64,000 nt of DNA from Acanthosoma haemorrhoidale (taxonomy: Eukaryota > Arthropoda > Insecta > Hemiptera > Acanthosomatidae): positions 36,713,841 through 36,777,840 of the forward strand of contig OV884009.1 of NCBI GenBank assembly GCA_930367205.1. Direction: 5' to 3'. The notes beneath the pieces are model-generated. The model was given only the letters and a program-made list of their open reading frames with translations. It did no database searches and was not told the DNA's origin. The position numbers and the translations under genes are program-made. Positions 1 through 12,134 of this stretch are shown in pieces; within the stretch, counting starts at the first letter, position 1, and every line of letters starts with the position of its first letter.

Positions 1-1278
1 CCTTCATAACTAACTGTATCTATGCTATTTTGATTTTTAAGTTACCTTTTCTCTCTTCAATATAGTCAGGTTTGAAATTATCTGGTTCTTAGACCATCCG
101 ATAGGTCATTCTTTACCCCGAACGGGGAGGATCTACTTTCAAACAGATACGTGGCTCATAACGGATGGTGTAAGAAAAAAGTTTGGTATGTGTCAATTTC
201 GGGTCCGGCACCTTTAGGACTTAAGCGCATGCTGCTACGTACTTTTCTTAGTTGTTATATTTGTTCGATGTTTGGAGACACAGAAAAGAGGACAACGCAA
301 AAAGAATTATAGATGAAATAATAAAAATCACAAATTTATAGTCATTTAACACACTTTTTATAGATGTTGATTGGTGAGCTATAAGGCCCTGCAAATATGC
401 TAATTAAAGTTTTTAAAACCATTTATTAATTGTCAGATAATACGTGAAGAATAGTGAAGACTATGGTTAAAAAAGTATAACCTAATACCGCTCGTTCGTA
501 AAAGATGATACCAAATAAACACACTGTACATTTTTTTATTTTTAAATAACGGCAAGACTAGAATTCATAGACGACACTAGTTATTTTAATACTAGAAATA
601 TTTATATTATTGACTGTTGGTTGAAATAAAATAGTGAAGAATACAGTGGGGCCTTTAAAAAGCTTTTTTGAACACAATATGAAAAAAAAAATTAAATAAT
701 TATGTTACAAAAACTATTTATAAATTGGAAAAATCCATCTCAGATATTAAAAGGCAAAATTGCACTATTAAGGTTGGCTGGTCAAAAGACGAAACAATTA
801 ACAAATGCCGCAGTCAGGAACTTAGATAAGGTTAGACCCTAACGGTCTAACTGGTACCTACAAAGGGCACAATGACAGTTAGTCGGCACGGGATAAACTC
901 TTTTTTCTGAGTAGGAAGCGGAAATACATCGTTCATACCTGAAATCCACCAGGTAATAATGACCCACGACTTAATGTCTTTAATTTCCTTAAAATTCATT
1001 TCTTTTTTAAGCTAATGAACCATTCAGATATATCAAATTTGTTGGTTATTATTTACTATTTGGGTATTCCCTTCAGGCATTAAAAGTACGATTAATGAAC
1101 ATTTTTACTTTAGTTAAATTTGACTTCCCCAATAGAGAAACTTCTAATATTAGTCCATGTACTCCACATCACTTTGGCGTGGAAACAATTAGAGTATTTG
1201 ATTCGAGACTTTACATTATATGTGAATGTCTGAATAGGGATTCTAATCATTATAAATTGTTGTTTGCTACGATATTTA
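1..1278. other. no gene seen, AT-rich DNA
   Basis: No coding region or repeat could be supported here. The sequence is AT-rich with many short A and T runs and stops in all frames. A 67-codon ORF at 1095-1298 overlaps the start of the downstream retrotransposon fragment and shows no protein-like pattern. Confidence 0.6.
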
Positions 1279-2016
1279 TATTCAAGTACGGTATTTAGGC
1301 TTCCATCTCGATAAAAGGCTGGCATGGAACCCACACACGAAGCTAAAAAGACAAGAAATAAACACTTTCGATAACTACACAGACTACTTAAAAGGACATC
1401 TCATGTCTCAATAGAATATAAATTACAAATCTACAAAGTTATACCTAAGCCAATACAGAATAGAGCTGGTGACAGCAAAAATGTTGAAAATCAAGCGTAT
1501 TTTATTCTTTCAATCAAAAGTCTTGAGAACAATAGCTAATGCCCCTTATTACGCCTGCAACAAAACCTTTCATAAGGATCTTCATATACCCTCCTCCCTT
1601 CCAAGTTCGTGAAATTCCATTGATATCTATCAAACCACCCTAATCCCCATATTACAGTCTATACTCTGTACCACTCATTCCTATTACCTTCTCCGAGACT
1701 AAAGCGGCAGTAGCCTCGTGACCTGATATAAATACGTGGCAATAGGAGTTCTGGCAGTGGTTAGTTTTTCGAATCATATCCAGAGCGTCCGTGGATCTCG
1801 CGCTCTTGGCCAGCCTCCACTGGCTCGTATCCGGTTACGCGGCTGACGGAGGAGCGTGGGGGACCCAAGACTCCTCTTTCGCATGTGAGGAGGTCTGTTT
1901 GTAAATTGTGTATGAATGAGCGAGTGAATGAAAACTGTAAATATGGTATGAATGAGAACATTATCACAATTACCCATTCTCCAATGAGGCAGATCGTAAT
2001 TTTCTAACAATAAAGA
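1279..2016 (+). mobile_element. 5'-truncated Jockey-type LINE copy
   Basis: This is the 3' third of a Jockey-clade non-LTR retrotransposon. It begins inside ORF2 at the segment encoding a YLGFHLD-like motif, downstream of the RT catalytic motifs. It runs through degenerate SIENK-, KVLRTIANAPYY- and NKTFHKDL-like segments and then the 3'UTR. The UTR shows the family landmarks: the CGCATG segment, two GTATGAATGAG-type motifs and a terminal AATAAAG. The reading frame carries several frameshifts and stops. The terminal hairpin is damaged (CCAATGAGGCAG). A block between the GAGGAGG and CTGTTTGTAAAT segments is shorter than in other copies. It closely matches the copies at 19.5-21.9 and 37.9-40.8 kb over its whole length. 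Confidence 0.85.
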
Positions 2017-2264
2017 AATTTCAATTAATTTATATTTAAAAATTCTGATTGTTTTTCACTGTTGAGGACACGATAAAAATATTATTAAAACCTTTAAAAT
2101 ATTCCGAAAAAAAGTTTATAAAGCTAACTAGAAGAATTACAGATTTAATATGTTCCAATCCGTTTTATATAAATATATATATAATTATTAACGATATATA
2201 ATACATGAGATTGGATTAATAAAAAAATTCTCCAATCTAAAAATCAAAACAACTGTTAATCTAG

Positions 2265-2486
2265 TTACGATTGTGGCACAAAGTGATGGAACACAACCAG
2301 CATTAAATGCAATTTATTCCATATTGTCATAGATTTGTTGTAGAGTTCATGTGGGATTTCTGTTATAAGCGTAGCTGTTATGTCTAAGCATGATGTTCTA
2401 ATATCGCCTCCAAAACTTCTCGATCGATCTTGGACGGTATTTCCTTGACGAAGTTTGGTTAACTTTGGCAGCCAAGATTCAAACAT
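2265..2486 (-). pseudogene. possible transposase C-terminal relic
   Basis: A 73-codon minus-strand ORF contains ITEIPHELYNKSM followed by a basic and hydrophobic tail. This resembles the C-terminal end of mariner-like transposases, where an EIP(H/P)E segment precedes a short helix and a G-H-H-like end. No DDE catalytic residue lies in this piece and no terminal inverted repeat was found. It could be a chance ORF. The call is a weak inference from one short motif. Confidence 0.22.
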
Positions 2487-3946
2487 TTAAAGCTCCGACC
2501 GAATCCCAAGCAACCGACTATTTATTTCCCTAGTAAAATGGGTAGAATATACCATGTTCTATACGGGAATTATACGCCGACTATCTGATAATGGAAGCTT
2601 TTCCTTTTATATTAAACGAGAGGTCGACAAAAATACTACCTTTTTTTTTTACTTATTTTGAACTATTAAGTTTTAAAAAAAAATTTAATTTAATTAATTA
2701 ATTTTTTGTGCTCACTGACATGTAAGCATTGCAGTCTTACAAATACAAAATCTGATTATTGTTCCTTATCATCACCTGTAATCCAAAACCAGTTGCTCCG
2801 CAATTCCCATAGAAAGAGTAAAAGAGTGTTTCATGTGAAAGAAGAATAAACATCAAATGACACGCGGGAGGTAAAACAAACACTCGAAATAAAAATGACT
2901 CGTCGCAATACAACGTAAAACCATGATGCAATCATCAAAGAACAAGTGTTCTAGGAGAACATAAGCCATGCACCACGCAGTCGAGGGGACATTAACACGA
3001 CAATGGCTGACATGAAATTGTCAGTAGAAGGGGAACGTCGAAACGCATGAGGTATTGCGTCTTCGTTCCAATGCCATCACGAATTTCCCATTCACCCGAA
3101 ATTAAATTGAAAAGCATCGATTACCTGCATCGATCGTTGCACTAGATTTCGCGATATCAGTACAACCCGAAACGTCTCCATGACTTCCATTCCCGGCAAA
3201 ATAAAATACAACAAACTAAAATTAAATAAAACAAAATAACATATTTTATAATACGTAACAGTCAACCTTTATGCAAAATGTGTTGAAAAATAAAATATTG
3301 AACCAGTATTTCATAAAAAGGTAACTTATAATCATTAATAAATACTATAATCATTTACAAACCCATCGTATGTAAAATACTTGGGACTGATTTTCTATGT
3401 CAACCTAATAGGGAAATAAGCGTTACTGCGTAGGGAGTGGTTGTATAAACTAAGGAAGGGATATTAACGCTTCCGTCACCCTTAGACAGTGAATAACATT
3501 TCAAAAATACATTCGAGTTCACAGTGGACGTTAGTTAGAGTAGTAATATTGAAACAATATAACATAAACATAAACAATGCCACTATCACAGCTAGGCATT
3601 GTCAATCAATTTGCTTACCTTAACATATGAGGATCTAATGTAATTATCTTCCTATAGCAATCATTGGATAGAAGGTAATTTAGGATAAAAGGGGGGTATG
3701 ACAAATAGTTCTGATAACTGGAAACCACTTTAAACTAAACACTAAGAGATGTCGCTTCAGCGATCTCTGACTTAATTCTTACTTCTAATATGCTGGACAA
3801 AGGAGAGGGTTCACATAGTTCCGAAACACTGAACCTTATTACCTTAAGGTACCCCGGAAACCTATAGGTCATAAACGGTCATTTTAACCACAAATGTCAC
3901 TCCTCAGATTACCTACAGCAGATAAATTTAGTTTGATTTCGAGGAT
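2487..3946. other. no gene seen; moderately GC-balanced stretch
   Basis: The interval 2690-3190 is less AT-rich than its surroundings and carries a 64-codon minus-strand ORF (2737-2931), but neither strand gives a recognisable protein or convincing splice sites. The rest is AT-rich with no repeat seen. Confidence 0.5.
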
Positions 3947-4190
3947 TCCTGGCAACGGCCATGTATGTGGCTCTAGCACTCTTGGTGACAGCGGCTGACG
4001 AAGGAGCATGAGGGACTTCCCAAGACTCCGCTTCCTCTTTCGCATGCCAGTGAGGTGACAACCATGTCTCTGGGTTGTTGCATGTTATAAAATTGTAAAT
4101 ATGGTATGAATGAGAACATTTATCACAATTATTTATTGCCCAATAAGACAGATTGTAATTTTATCATGATAAAGTTTCTAAATAAAGAAA
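3947..4190 (+). mobile_element. Jockey 3'UTR fragment
   Basis: The fragment contains only the 3' end of the dominant Jockey family. It starts at the CTGGCAACGGCCA segment just after the ORF2 stop and continues through the GGAGCATGAGGGACTTCCC segment, a GTATGAATGAGAAC motif and the terminal TTGCCCAATAAGACAG hairpin remnant. It ends in ATAAAG followed by a second AATAAAG. The hairpin stem is broken by one G-to-A change. No coding sequence is retained. Confidence 0.85.
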
Positions 4191-4698
4191 GATTGATTAA
4201 TGTAGTTTGATTCTAAAGTCACATTACAATATATGTGAATGGGGCCTAAACAGGCGTACTTTACTGATCCGATCGGGAAAACGCTGAGGAGAGTACTCTT
4301 CGAAAGTGTGGATACCACATACAATTTTAAACGTTTTTAATAAAACCGATTCGATACTAACGTTTCGTCTGATTATCGTGGTCATGGATTTGATTTAAGC
4401 TTGCAGTATAGAGCGGCTTGGGAGGTACAAAAAGGAATTGATAAGAATCATAGAACGTGCGAGATGAGATTGGAAGAGAGGTTTCGTAGTAGCCCATAAG
4501 CGGAGGCGTGAGTGGAAGTGGATACTTGGGAGAGAGCGAGGAATATTTAGGCAGATTCAGACTGAAGTAATCCTAACGGTTCAACCGTAAGAGCTCAGAC
4601 CTTTAGCTCTATCTTAGAGTGGATGTGTTAGATATTGGCTTAGGTTGGGAATTATTTTAATCAAATTTATATACAAAGTTTCGGTACCCTTGAACGAT
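4191..4698. other. no gene seen
   Basis: This stretch has mixed composition with a purine-rich patch around 4440-4540. Stops occur in all frames, and no repeat matching another part of the window was seen. Confidence 0.5.
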
Positions 4699-4701
4699 TG
4701 A

Positions 4702-4751
<50 letters not shown>

Positions 4752-4810
4752 ATTCTGATTTGCTTCAGCGAGTTTGTCATCGCTTAACTAATTAACATTT
4801 ATGGCTGGAT
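4699..4810. repeat. (AG)n microsatellite with conserved right flank
   Basis: About 48 bases of AG repeat are followed by a 63-base unique-looking flank (4748-4810). This flank recurs almost unchanged after a second AG tract at 46724-46784, with about three differences by eye. The left flanks are unrelated. The pattern suggests the end of an unrecognised dispersed element rather than two independent microsatellites. Confidence 0.8.
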
Positions 4811-5268
4811 TTATGAATATACATCATTCAAATATGTATTGATGTCATTACATGTAGTTGCCACTTCTAAACTAAAAATTTCTAGTGGTCTTTAGTGACA
4901 AAATCCATACATGTCTTTATGTTTGTCTTCTTCTTATTCGAGAAAGTAAGCACTAAAGTTTTTGCTAAATTAATGTTGCTAATCTTACAACTTTCAAGGA
5001 ACCTTTGCTTTCTTCTACTAAGTTACAAAAAAAGTAAATATCAGTGAAATGGTAGCATGCCTAGGTGAATTTGTTATTATTAGAAATGTATTATGTAGTC
5101 TCTGCAGTTTAGGGAAGGTACTAGTCCTTCCTACTAGACCTAGGATGGTGAGACACAGATTACCAGAGGGCTGACTACTATTTTATAAACTATTGCTTTA
5201 TACTTTATGATGGTGCTGTGCTGGTGTAGAGTGTGTGTACTTAACATTCGTGAAATTTGTAACCTATA
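4811..5268. other. no gene seen
   Basis: No ORF, repeat or RNA gene could be supported in this interval. Confidence 0.5.
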
Positions 5269-5339
5269 ACAGGTGACAGTCCAACCTCGAATTTACTCAT
5301 CTGCGGATTGGATGCTGTATCCACTGAGCTACCCCGATG
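5269..5339 (-). other. tRNA-like relic or SINE head
   Basis: On the minus strand, TAGCTCAGTGGATACAGC (5314-5331) is a good match to the internal A box and D arm of a eukaryotic tRNA gene. AAATTCGAGGTT (5283-5294) lies at the right distance to be a decayed B box and T loop. The T stem does not pair well and U33 of the anticodon loop is not clear, so this is not a functional tRNA. A tRNA-derived SINE head or a tRNA pseudogene are both possible. No second copy of this exact sequence was found. Confidence 0.4.
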
Positions 5340-5904
5340 AAGCACAAGACCAGCCAATGAAAAATCACTTTAGATACCCTCTCGTTTACGATGTTTACCA
5401 TGTTTACATGGTGGAGCTTTAACTTTTCTTTGGCGAATAATTATTAAAACAGTGGGATCACAAGTCACATAGTTTTTTTCCCAACTGCTCGGCCATTTCA
5501 ACCTGCGGGAAATCATTTCAATTATATGATACAGTACGATCCCGATAGCTCTTAATACTAAGGGGCCGAGGGTTTATCACGAGATATCCAGATCAAAATA
5601 AAGGGAAGAGTTAAAAATTGAAAAAATTAAATTTTTTTTTAGTCTATATTAAAACGATGTAACTATGTACAATTCAAAATACAAAACAACAAATTAAAAT
5701 ATGTATATACGTAGTTATTATTGATAAAAAATAACCTCAAGTGAAAAATAAATCAGTTATTTTCTATGACGGAGGGATTGTTATCAGGCTTGATCAATTG
5801 CGTTGTCCAGGGTCACAATAGCAGAAAATACGTCGTCATTTACATCATTTCCGGTCATGAAATGATGCAAAATTTTGATTTAAACATTCGTCATCTTAAA
5901 AAAA
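5340..5904. other. no gene seen
   Basis: AT-rich sequence with runs of A and T around 5620-5760. Nothing could be supported. Confidence 0.5.
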
Positions 5905-6585
5905 AACTCTGAAGAAGTATAATCATAGCTGTTTTCATAATCCTCTTCTGGCAGCATCAACATATCTCCACATCCGTAAGAATTCCTGCAACAGCCACGT
6001 CCTCGTCAGACGTGAAGAAAATCATCAAGTGTAGTTCCTATACTTTGATAAAGGCGATTCCATTCCAAAGGGTCTATAAATTATGATGATCGTTGACAAA
6101 ACCACAAGCACGGAAAAATGTTTTGAATAGTGGATTGACTTACGCTTTGTTTACGCTTTAAGCTTTGTGCTCATAGCTGGAAATATTGAGATCCTTTCTG
6201 TCCTCAATGCTATCTAACAACAATTGCACCACTTTTTGGGTTTACAATTTTTGAATGATTCCTGATCAAGAGGCTGAAGTTCATAGGTAGCAAAAACTCA
6301 ACTTTCACATGGCTAAGAATCAAAATGCCCTGGGACGTGCATTTATCGATGAATGGCAGGATTTTACACCGTTGTTTTTCCATGTCACCATTCAACAACT
6401 TCAGCCATTCATTGAATAAATCAAACCACATCCTTGTTTGAACGATTAATCATTGTGAATGCTTTTATGTGTTACCATTGCATCTGGGTTTTGTTGACTT
6501 GCCAATCATCAAGATTTTAACTTATTAGTCCCATCATTATAGTGACCCTTGCTTTACTATTTTTGCCGCCATGGCATTTTTCGTC
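5905..6585 (-). pseudogene. Tigger/pogo-type DDE transposase relic
   Basis: This is a decayed minus-strand transposase of the pogo/Tigger branch of the Tc1/mariner superfamily (DDE_1 domain). In order on the minus strand there is LMIGKSTKPRC (known family pattern: VIGKS.NPRC), then DLFNEWLKLL, then KILPFIDKC with the second catalytic Asp at about 6345, then HVKVEFLLP (family: VKVVFLPPN). After frameshifts come KTFFRACGFV (family: NCFRHAGF) and TSDEDVAVAG with ILTD near 5990-6010, which is the usual C-terminal acidic end. One 73-codon stretch (6210-6431) remains open; the rest is broken. The N-terminal HTH DNA-binding domain and the inverted repeats were not found. These enzymes cut and paste their own element in the nucleus, but this copy is dead. 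Confidence 0.75.
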
Positions 6586-6867
6586 TTTGAAAAATATTTA
6601 ACGATCTGAGAAACAGTTAAAAATCAACCATAAATAAAGGATATTAACCACAATTTAAACAAACGTGAAAATTGAAGAGTGGGAAGGATAAAGTTATTTT
6701 TCGAATAAAAGAATTGTCAACTTTTATGGATTATAAAACGTTCTTTTTATAAGAATATAAGAAAGAACGTTCGGGTTATAAAAGTGTTCTTGGGTACGAA
6801 AACCATTACAAATTACCGAGGGGGCCGAAGTTGTTTTTTTTACTAATATATATATATATATAATAAG

Positions 6868-6926
6868 CTTTATTTATACAATCTGCCTCATTGGGCAATA
6901 AGTAATTGTGATAAATGTTTTCATTT
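6868..6926 (-). mobile_element. short Jockey 3' tail fragment
   Basis: About 60 bases match the extreme 3' end of the Jockey family in minus orientation. They include the terminal hairpin (TTGCCCAATGAGGCAG on the minus strand) and the start of the GATAAATG segment. It lies directly beside a TA dinucleotide run (6846-6862). This is a very short 5'-truncated insertion or leftover. Confidence 0.7.
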
Positions 6927-9426
6927 TTTCTTTTACTAATAACCATAATTTTTCCAAGGGATCCACAGTTTAATACAAATAAATAATAATCCATTTACGA
7001 ATTAACAGGATACGAATTACTGAGATTGTACTGTGCCAGTTTACTCTTCAGTTGTTGATTTGGCATCTTTCCTTAAGAAAGTTTCTTTTGTTCACGGAGT
7101 TGTTACGTCAATTATCCTTTTTTTTTTCCGACTCAAGCCTGTTGTCATAAAGATGTTTCTATCAGGGCCGGCGTAAAAGTGGAAAGGTCAGAAGTCTTAT
7201 AACCTCTAACTAGGGGGAAACGAAAAATAAATAAAAAAACGTTTTGGGCAAACAAGCGTTGGTAGGGCTCCCCTCCCCTTTGTGACACCTCTACTACTTT
7301 TGTCTTTGATGTCAAAGGGCTATCTGTGAAGTCCTTTTTTTGCGTTTAATTGATTTAAAATCTTTAACGTCATTTTTGTATCTTATTTTTTTTTTTAGAA
7401 GGATGCAAATAATATCAGTCAGTCCTATTGGAGTAGAATCCTTCCTTTGAGTACTCTAAACATTTATGTGATTGCTACTTCACCAACTAAACGGATTTTT
7501 AACGGGCTAAGCGTTAAGTATTTATTTAACTAAATGAAGGGAAATAATTATCATGTTTTTATATCGATGTATGTTTAGTTTTTAATAGGGCTACTTGAAA
7601 CACGCGTTTACTTTTATTTTAAATGTGGTATATATAACGGTTTATTTGATTATTAATTAATGCCGTAGATCACTTCTGCTTAAGAAGAAATTAGTATTGT
7701 CATGTATTTTGATATTCTAATGAGCTAAGATTCATTAAAAAGACACCTGTATTTAAATTAACATTATGTGAAATAGACATTTTTTTCCATAGTAGGCTTT
7801 AATACTTATAGTCAGGCATCAGCGGGACTAAACATCTAACGCCTTAAGATTAAAACAATATATAAATATCAATTTTTTTCAAAATAAAAATTATAAATAA
7901 TAAAATTGGTAACAATCCAAAGAATAATACCTACCTAAGAATGATTTAATAATTTCCATACTTATCGTTCTTATTCATTTAACATCACATACCGAATTGG
8001 AAAACTCCTGGAAAAGGCTGAATTGACAAAACATTTACCAACAATTTTAAACAAAATTTGGAAATACTGCGAAGCCATTTTTAGAAAAAAGTTATTTTTC
8101 TCATTATTGAGTGATATACCTTTTTCAATTTATTGCTATTTGTTTATGGCACCCATAAGAGCTCAGTACTCTTTAAGATAGTTAACGTACCTATTACGGC
8201 ATAGTGATTAGTAGGTAATCAAGTGTGATAAATTACACCATCGAAGGTTTAGTAATATTCCACTAAATCCCTAAAATATAAAAAATGTTTTATATCAAGA
8301 CGTCTATATCTTTAATATATTACCCTGCTTAATACAATAAAAAAAATATTTATATTTTATTTACAAATAATTTATAAATAACTCCTTCATTACGTTTCTT
8401 TGTCTTGAGGTTAGTATCTCTGGGAAATCATTTTACCTGACTGAGAAAATTGTACACTTCTATGCAAAATAACACACTTGTAAACGATATTGATGAAGCA
8501 GATAAGTGCGAATAAACTTCGAATAATAGTTTTAATGAATCGACATTTTTTGGTCCAATAAATGTTGCATATGAATAGTCATTACGTCACGGCCTCCAAT
8601 TTGATTGCCTACACAAAATAATTTATCACTCATAGACACAATTATTTTGAGCATAATTGCGGCTTCATATAGAACCTTATCTGGGAAATATTATTCCACT
8701 GAAATAGAAACGGTTAAAGTTGTGGAGATGATGTCAATGACTTTTTGTAATTCTGGTTTTGAAATGCAAAACACAAATTGCATACGATCATACGTTGAAT
8801 TTGATACCCTACTCAAAATGTAAAGATTTATTATTATTAGTAGTAGTAGTATCAACTAATTATTGAGTATTAGTCATGTTTTATGGTGATGAGTGTGTTC
8901 CTTCTTATATCAATTGGGACCTCGAAGTGAGATTCTAGCTCGAACAGGGGAACAGACGGACAAACACAAGGAGGAAGCTAAAGGATCCCAATTAAAAAAA
9001 AAAAGTTGGAGAAACCTAAAGCGGTTAGAAGAATAACATCCTAAATACGAAAAGGTATTCAGATCTTTTTTTTCCAAACGAAGTTACGTAATAAATAAAT
9101 TCCTTTGTAAAGGGATCATCAGGAATTGGAAGAATTCCCACGGATGAAAAGTTGGCTTCTACAAAGAATGAATTTGGGGAATCGCTACAGAAAATAAGCC
9201 GATCCACTAATTCAACCATTGCAGAAGGAAAACATTCCTGTGAAATCAGAAAATGATCCGAAAATTTCCTGCCCTTCCTCGCTCAAGGACTTTGATAGCC
9301 GTCCTCACAAAAAATCACGATAGGGGGAAAAAATTATAAATTGATTTCTCGTTGAAGAATGTTGGACAAATTTGTATTCATTATACGGCAGAATGATCTT
9401 TCCGGCATTATTAGTTGAATAGTTGC
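6927..9426. other. no gene seen
   Basis: AT-rich DNA with short ORFs of up to 72 codons (8605-8823 plus, 9025-9219 minus) that show no recognisable motif. There is a short AGT-rich trinucleotide patch near 8835-8855. No repeat shared with other parts of the window was seen. Confidence 0.5.
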
Positions 9427-10080
9427 AGACGGTTGACGTTTTGGACAACTATATTCACTACTAAACATAAAATATCGCCTCTCAATAGAAAACAAAATAC
9501 TGATTTATATCTGTACTTACGTGCTCTAGGAGCAAAGCACTCAAACATCAAACGCATCATGACTTTCTAAAGTAGCTCCTAAACCCTTAGAGCAGTACGA
9601 AATAGTCCATCCTGTGTAACAAATAAAACCCTTCATACTAACCTTAATATTCATGTTATCTTTGAACAGATTCCTTCAGAATTTTTAAAATTCAAGATCG
9701 TTATCAAGCTACCTTTCTTACAATCTTCCTCGAAGATTAAAGATGCAAAGGCCTAAAAATTTCCGGGGCACTGGCAAGTATTCTCTTATTTCCGGAGCGT
9801 CTGCGGCTCTCGCGCTCTCTCTCGTTTAATAGTGTTTTATCTAGCAGTAATATAGCGTGGGAGCGTCGATACCTGCACCCTGATCATTTTCTTGGAGGTG
9901 ACAAGTGATTTTGGGCTTTGCAACATTCTATGGTTGTATATTGTATTGTCTATATTGTATATATGTATATTTTAAATACAGTTTGAAGGAGTGAATCCGC
10001 ATAGATGAAGTGAATAAGATATATCAGGACTACCCATTGCCTTATATGGGGGGATTGTAATTTTTTTTTTAATAAAGAGT
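9427..10080 (+). mobile_element. strongly diverged Jockey relic
   Basis: The segments align at low similarity with the ORF2 C-terminus of the dominant Jockey family. They are a TTTGGACAACT-like segment, CTCTCAATAGAAAAC, TCAAACATCAAACGCAT and ACCCTTCATACTAACC, followed by CTGCGGCTCTCGCGCTCT in the 3'UTR. The downstream UTR is different from the main family until the end, where TTGCC, GGATTGTAATTTT and AATAAAGAG are recovered. The usual TGCC...GGCA hairpin is replaced by a possible CCCAT/ATGGG stem. Coding frames are destroyed. This is either a related older subfamily or a very old copy. Confidence 0.65.
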
Positions 10081-12134
10081 AATTCGAGAAATTGTAGGGC
10101 TTGAATATCAACAAAACAAGTACAGAAAAATCCCATTGTTATGTTACGGTTTTTAAAGACCAAAAACCAAAATGTTTGTAAGGTCAGTCTGCCTATCAGT
10201 TATGATTATTGCCAGCCTCTTGCTTGACATAAAGGAATACCAATTTTATATAAAGGTTTGATGACCCAACTTCATGAAAAACTGTATATTATATGATTAA
10301 TTGTTATTAATAGCAATTAGAAAAAATAATATTATTGATCATTTTGAGAAGGAGAACTTAAAGATCTGGAATTCCTCATTATTTCCATGACACCATTAGA
10401 GAAGGTAATGCAAACATTTATTGGGTTATTTTAGCCACTTACAATCATTTTAGTATTCAAGGTGGTTTAACAGATGAAATAGTGAAATCTATTTAAAACT
10501 TGAACGTTTGTAACTTCACTTTTTGCGTCATTGATTCAGTTTATACATATATGTACATTATATATACATATATATTTAAATAAAAATAAAATTTAGTCGT
10601 GTATTGTTCTAAAAATCTCTGAAATAATTGAAATAAAAAAAAATGATGAATTAGTTTTTTAACGACCCTGCCCAATGCAGGTACTGTAACAGACCAATTA
10701 ATGCTTGCTAAGCTTGCTATTACTAACTAACAGTGTGAATGAAATACTGAATGAACAAATTCTACATATTACAGAAATATTTGAATGTTTATATATATTT
10801 AAATAGTTCATCTTTACCTATATGAATCACTTTGAACGTAAAATTTAGATGAAAGGAACATAAATTTAATTTGCGATTTAATGGAATTGAAAAAATCTTT
10901 ATCTTCAAATCTGCAAATTTGCTAACATAAATTTTAAATAACATAATAATGACTAACTCCAGAAGTTAGTTTTTACAATTTACTACGGTTAATATTCTTC
11001 TGATATTAAATTGTATACAGAGTATTAGAATTAGGAATGAAATCTCATTGAGAAGACAATTGTAAATAAAACGAAACTAGCATAAGTGTCATCATGATTA
11101 CAAAAGTTAAAGTATTGAATGCTTCTATTATGCTTGACTTTCTTATAATGGAAACTATCTTGAGAATAATTTACTATTTTATTTAAATATTCATCAGGAC
11201 TAAAATTTCATTTTAAGTTTTAATGCATAGGATTTTTGAAATGTATGCACGTGCATTATTAGAGATCTTTTAGGAAACGTTCTAAAGACTCTCTTGCCTT
11301 CATTTGTACAATTTATAATTTTTTGAATAATTGTTTTTAGATTAGACAAGCATGAAGTAGGTTAAGTCTAATGAACAAATAACAAACTAACTTTTCCAAA
11401 GTCTAAAAGAGACTTCCGACTCATAACCGAAAACAATGTTTGCAACAAGCCTATTGTTTTATCACGCTGATTGTTTAAGTCCTTAAGTAAAGCTAATTTA
11501 GAATCTAAGAACTCATAATGATACTTAATTTTTTGTTTCTATTATATATGCTGGTTTCTTATTTTAACCCTGTTGCCATTTGCTGAATAGAATAACTTCG
11601 GTTATACTTTCATCGTATGAATGGTAAATTGGGATAAGTGCTATATGACTGTCAAAAAGCATCGCCTTTATAGCATTTCGCCATGTTAATAATAAAAAAG
11701 AAAATGTTGGTTGGGATACGAATTATGAAATATAGTGTGTGTCCTATGAAGCTTGGCTTGTACTTCCCTCTGCCTTAGGGCGAAGTAAGCCTTGCATAAT
11801 TTACATGTGGATTTATCTCTTCTCCGCTGTCGAAAGCCCCTTTGAAGCACGGATCATTTCCTTCGTAATATTCATGAAACTAACTCAAATTAGCAACACA
11901 AAGGTTAAAGAAGGGGCAATCGTGGCTAAATTTCATCACTGTTAGTACGATCTAGTTGTTATCTGGATTATTTTTTGTTAAAAGCTGTGTTTTTTATTAA
12001 TTTATATTCAGCATTAGACTATTTGCAACGACGTAATCTATTTATTTGTGTTGCTGGAAGCCAGTTCGCCTAAGGGAGTTCATACACATTACTCCCTACT
12101 CGTGTAATTTCTCCCGCTTTATTTATTCCAAGTG
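10081..12134. other. no gene seen
   Basis: AT-rich DNA with a TATACATA-type low-complexity patch around 10545-10580. The 68-codon ORF at 11739-11945 lies in a less AT-rich stretch but shows no known motif on either strand. Confidence 0.5.
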
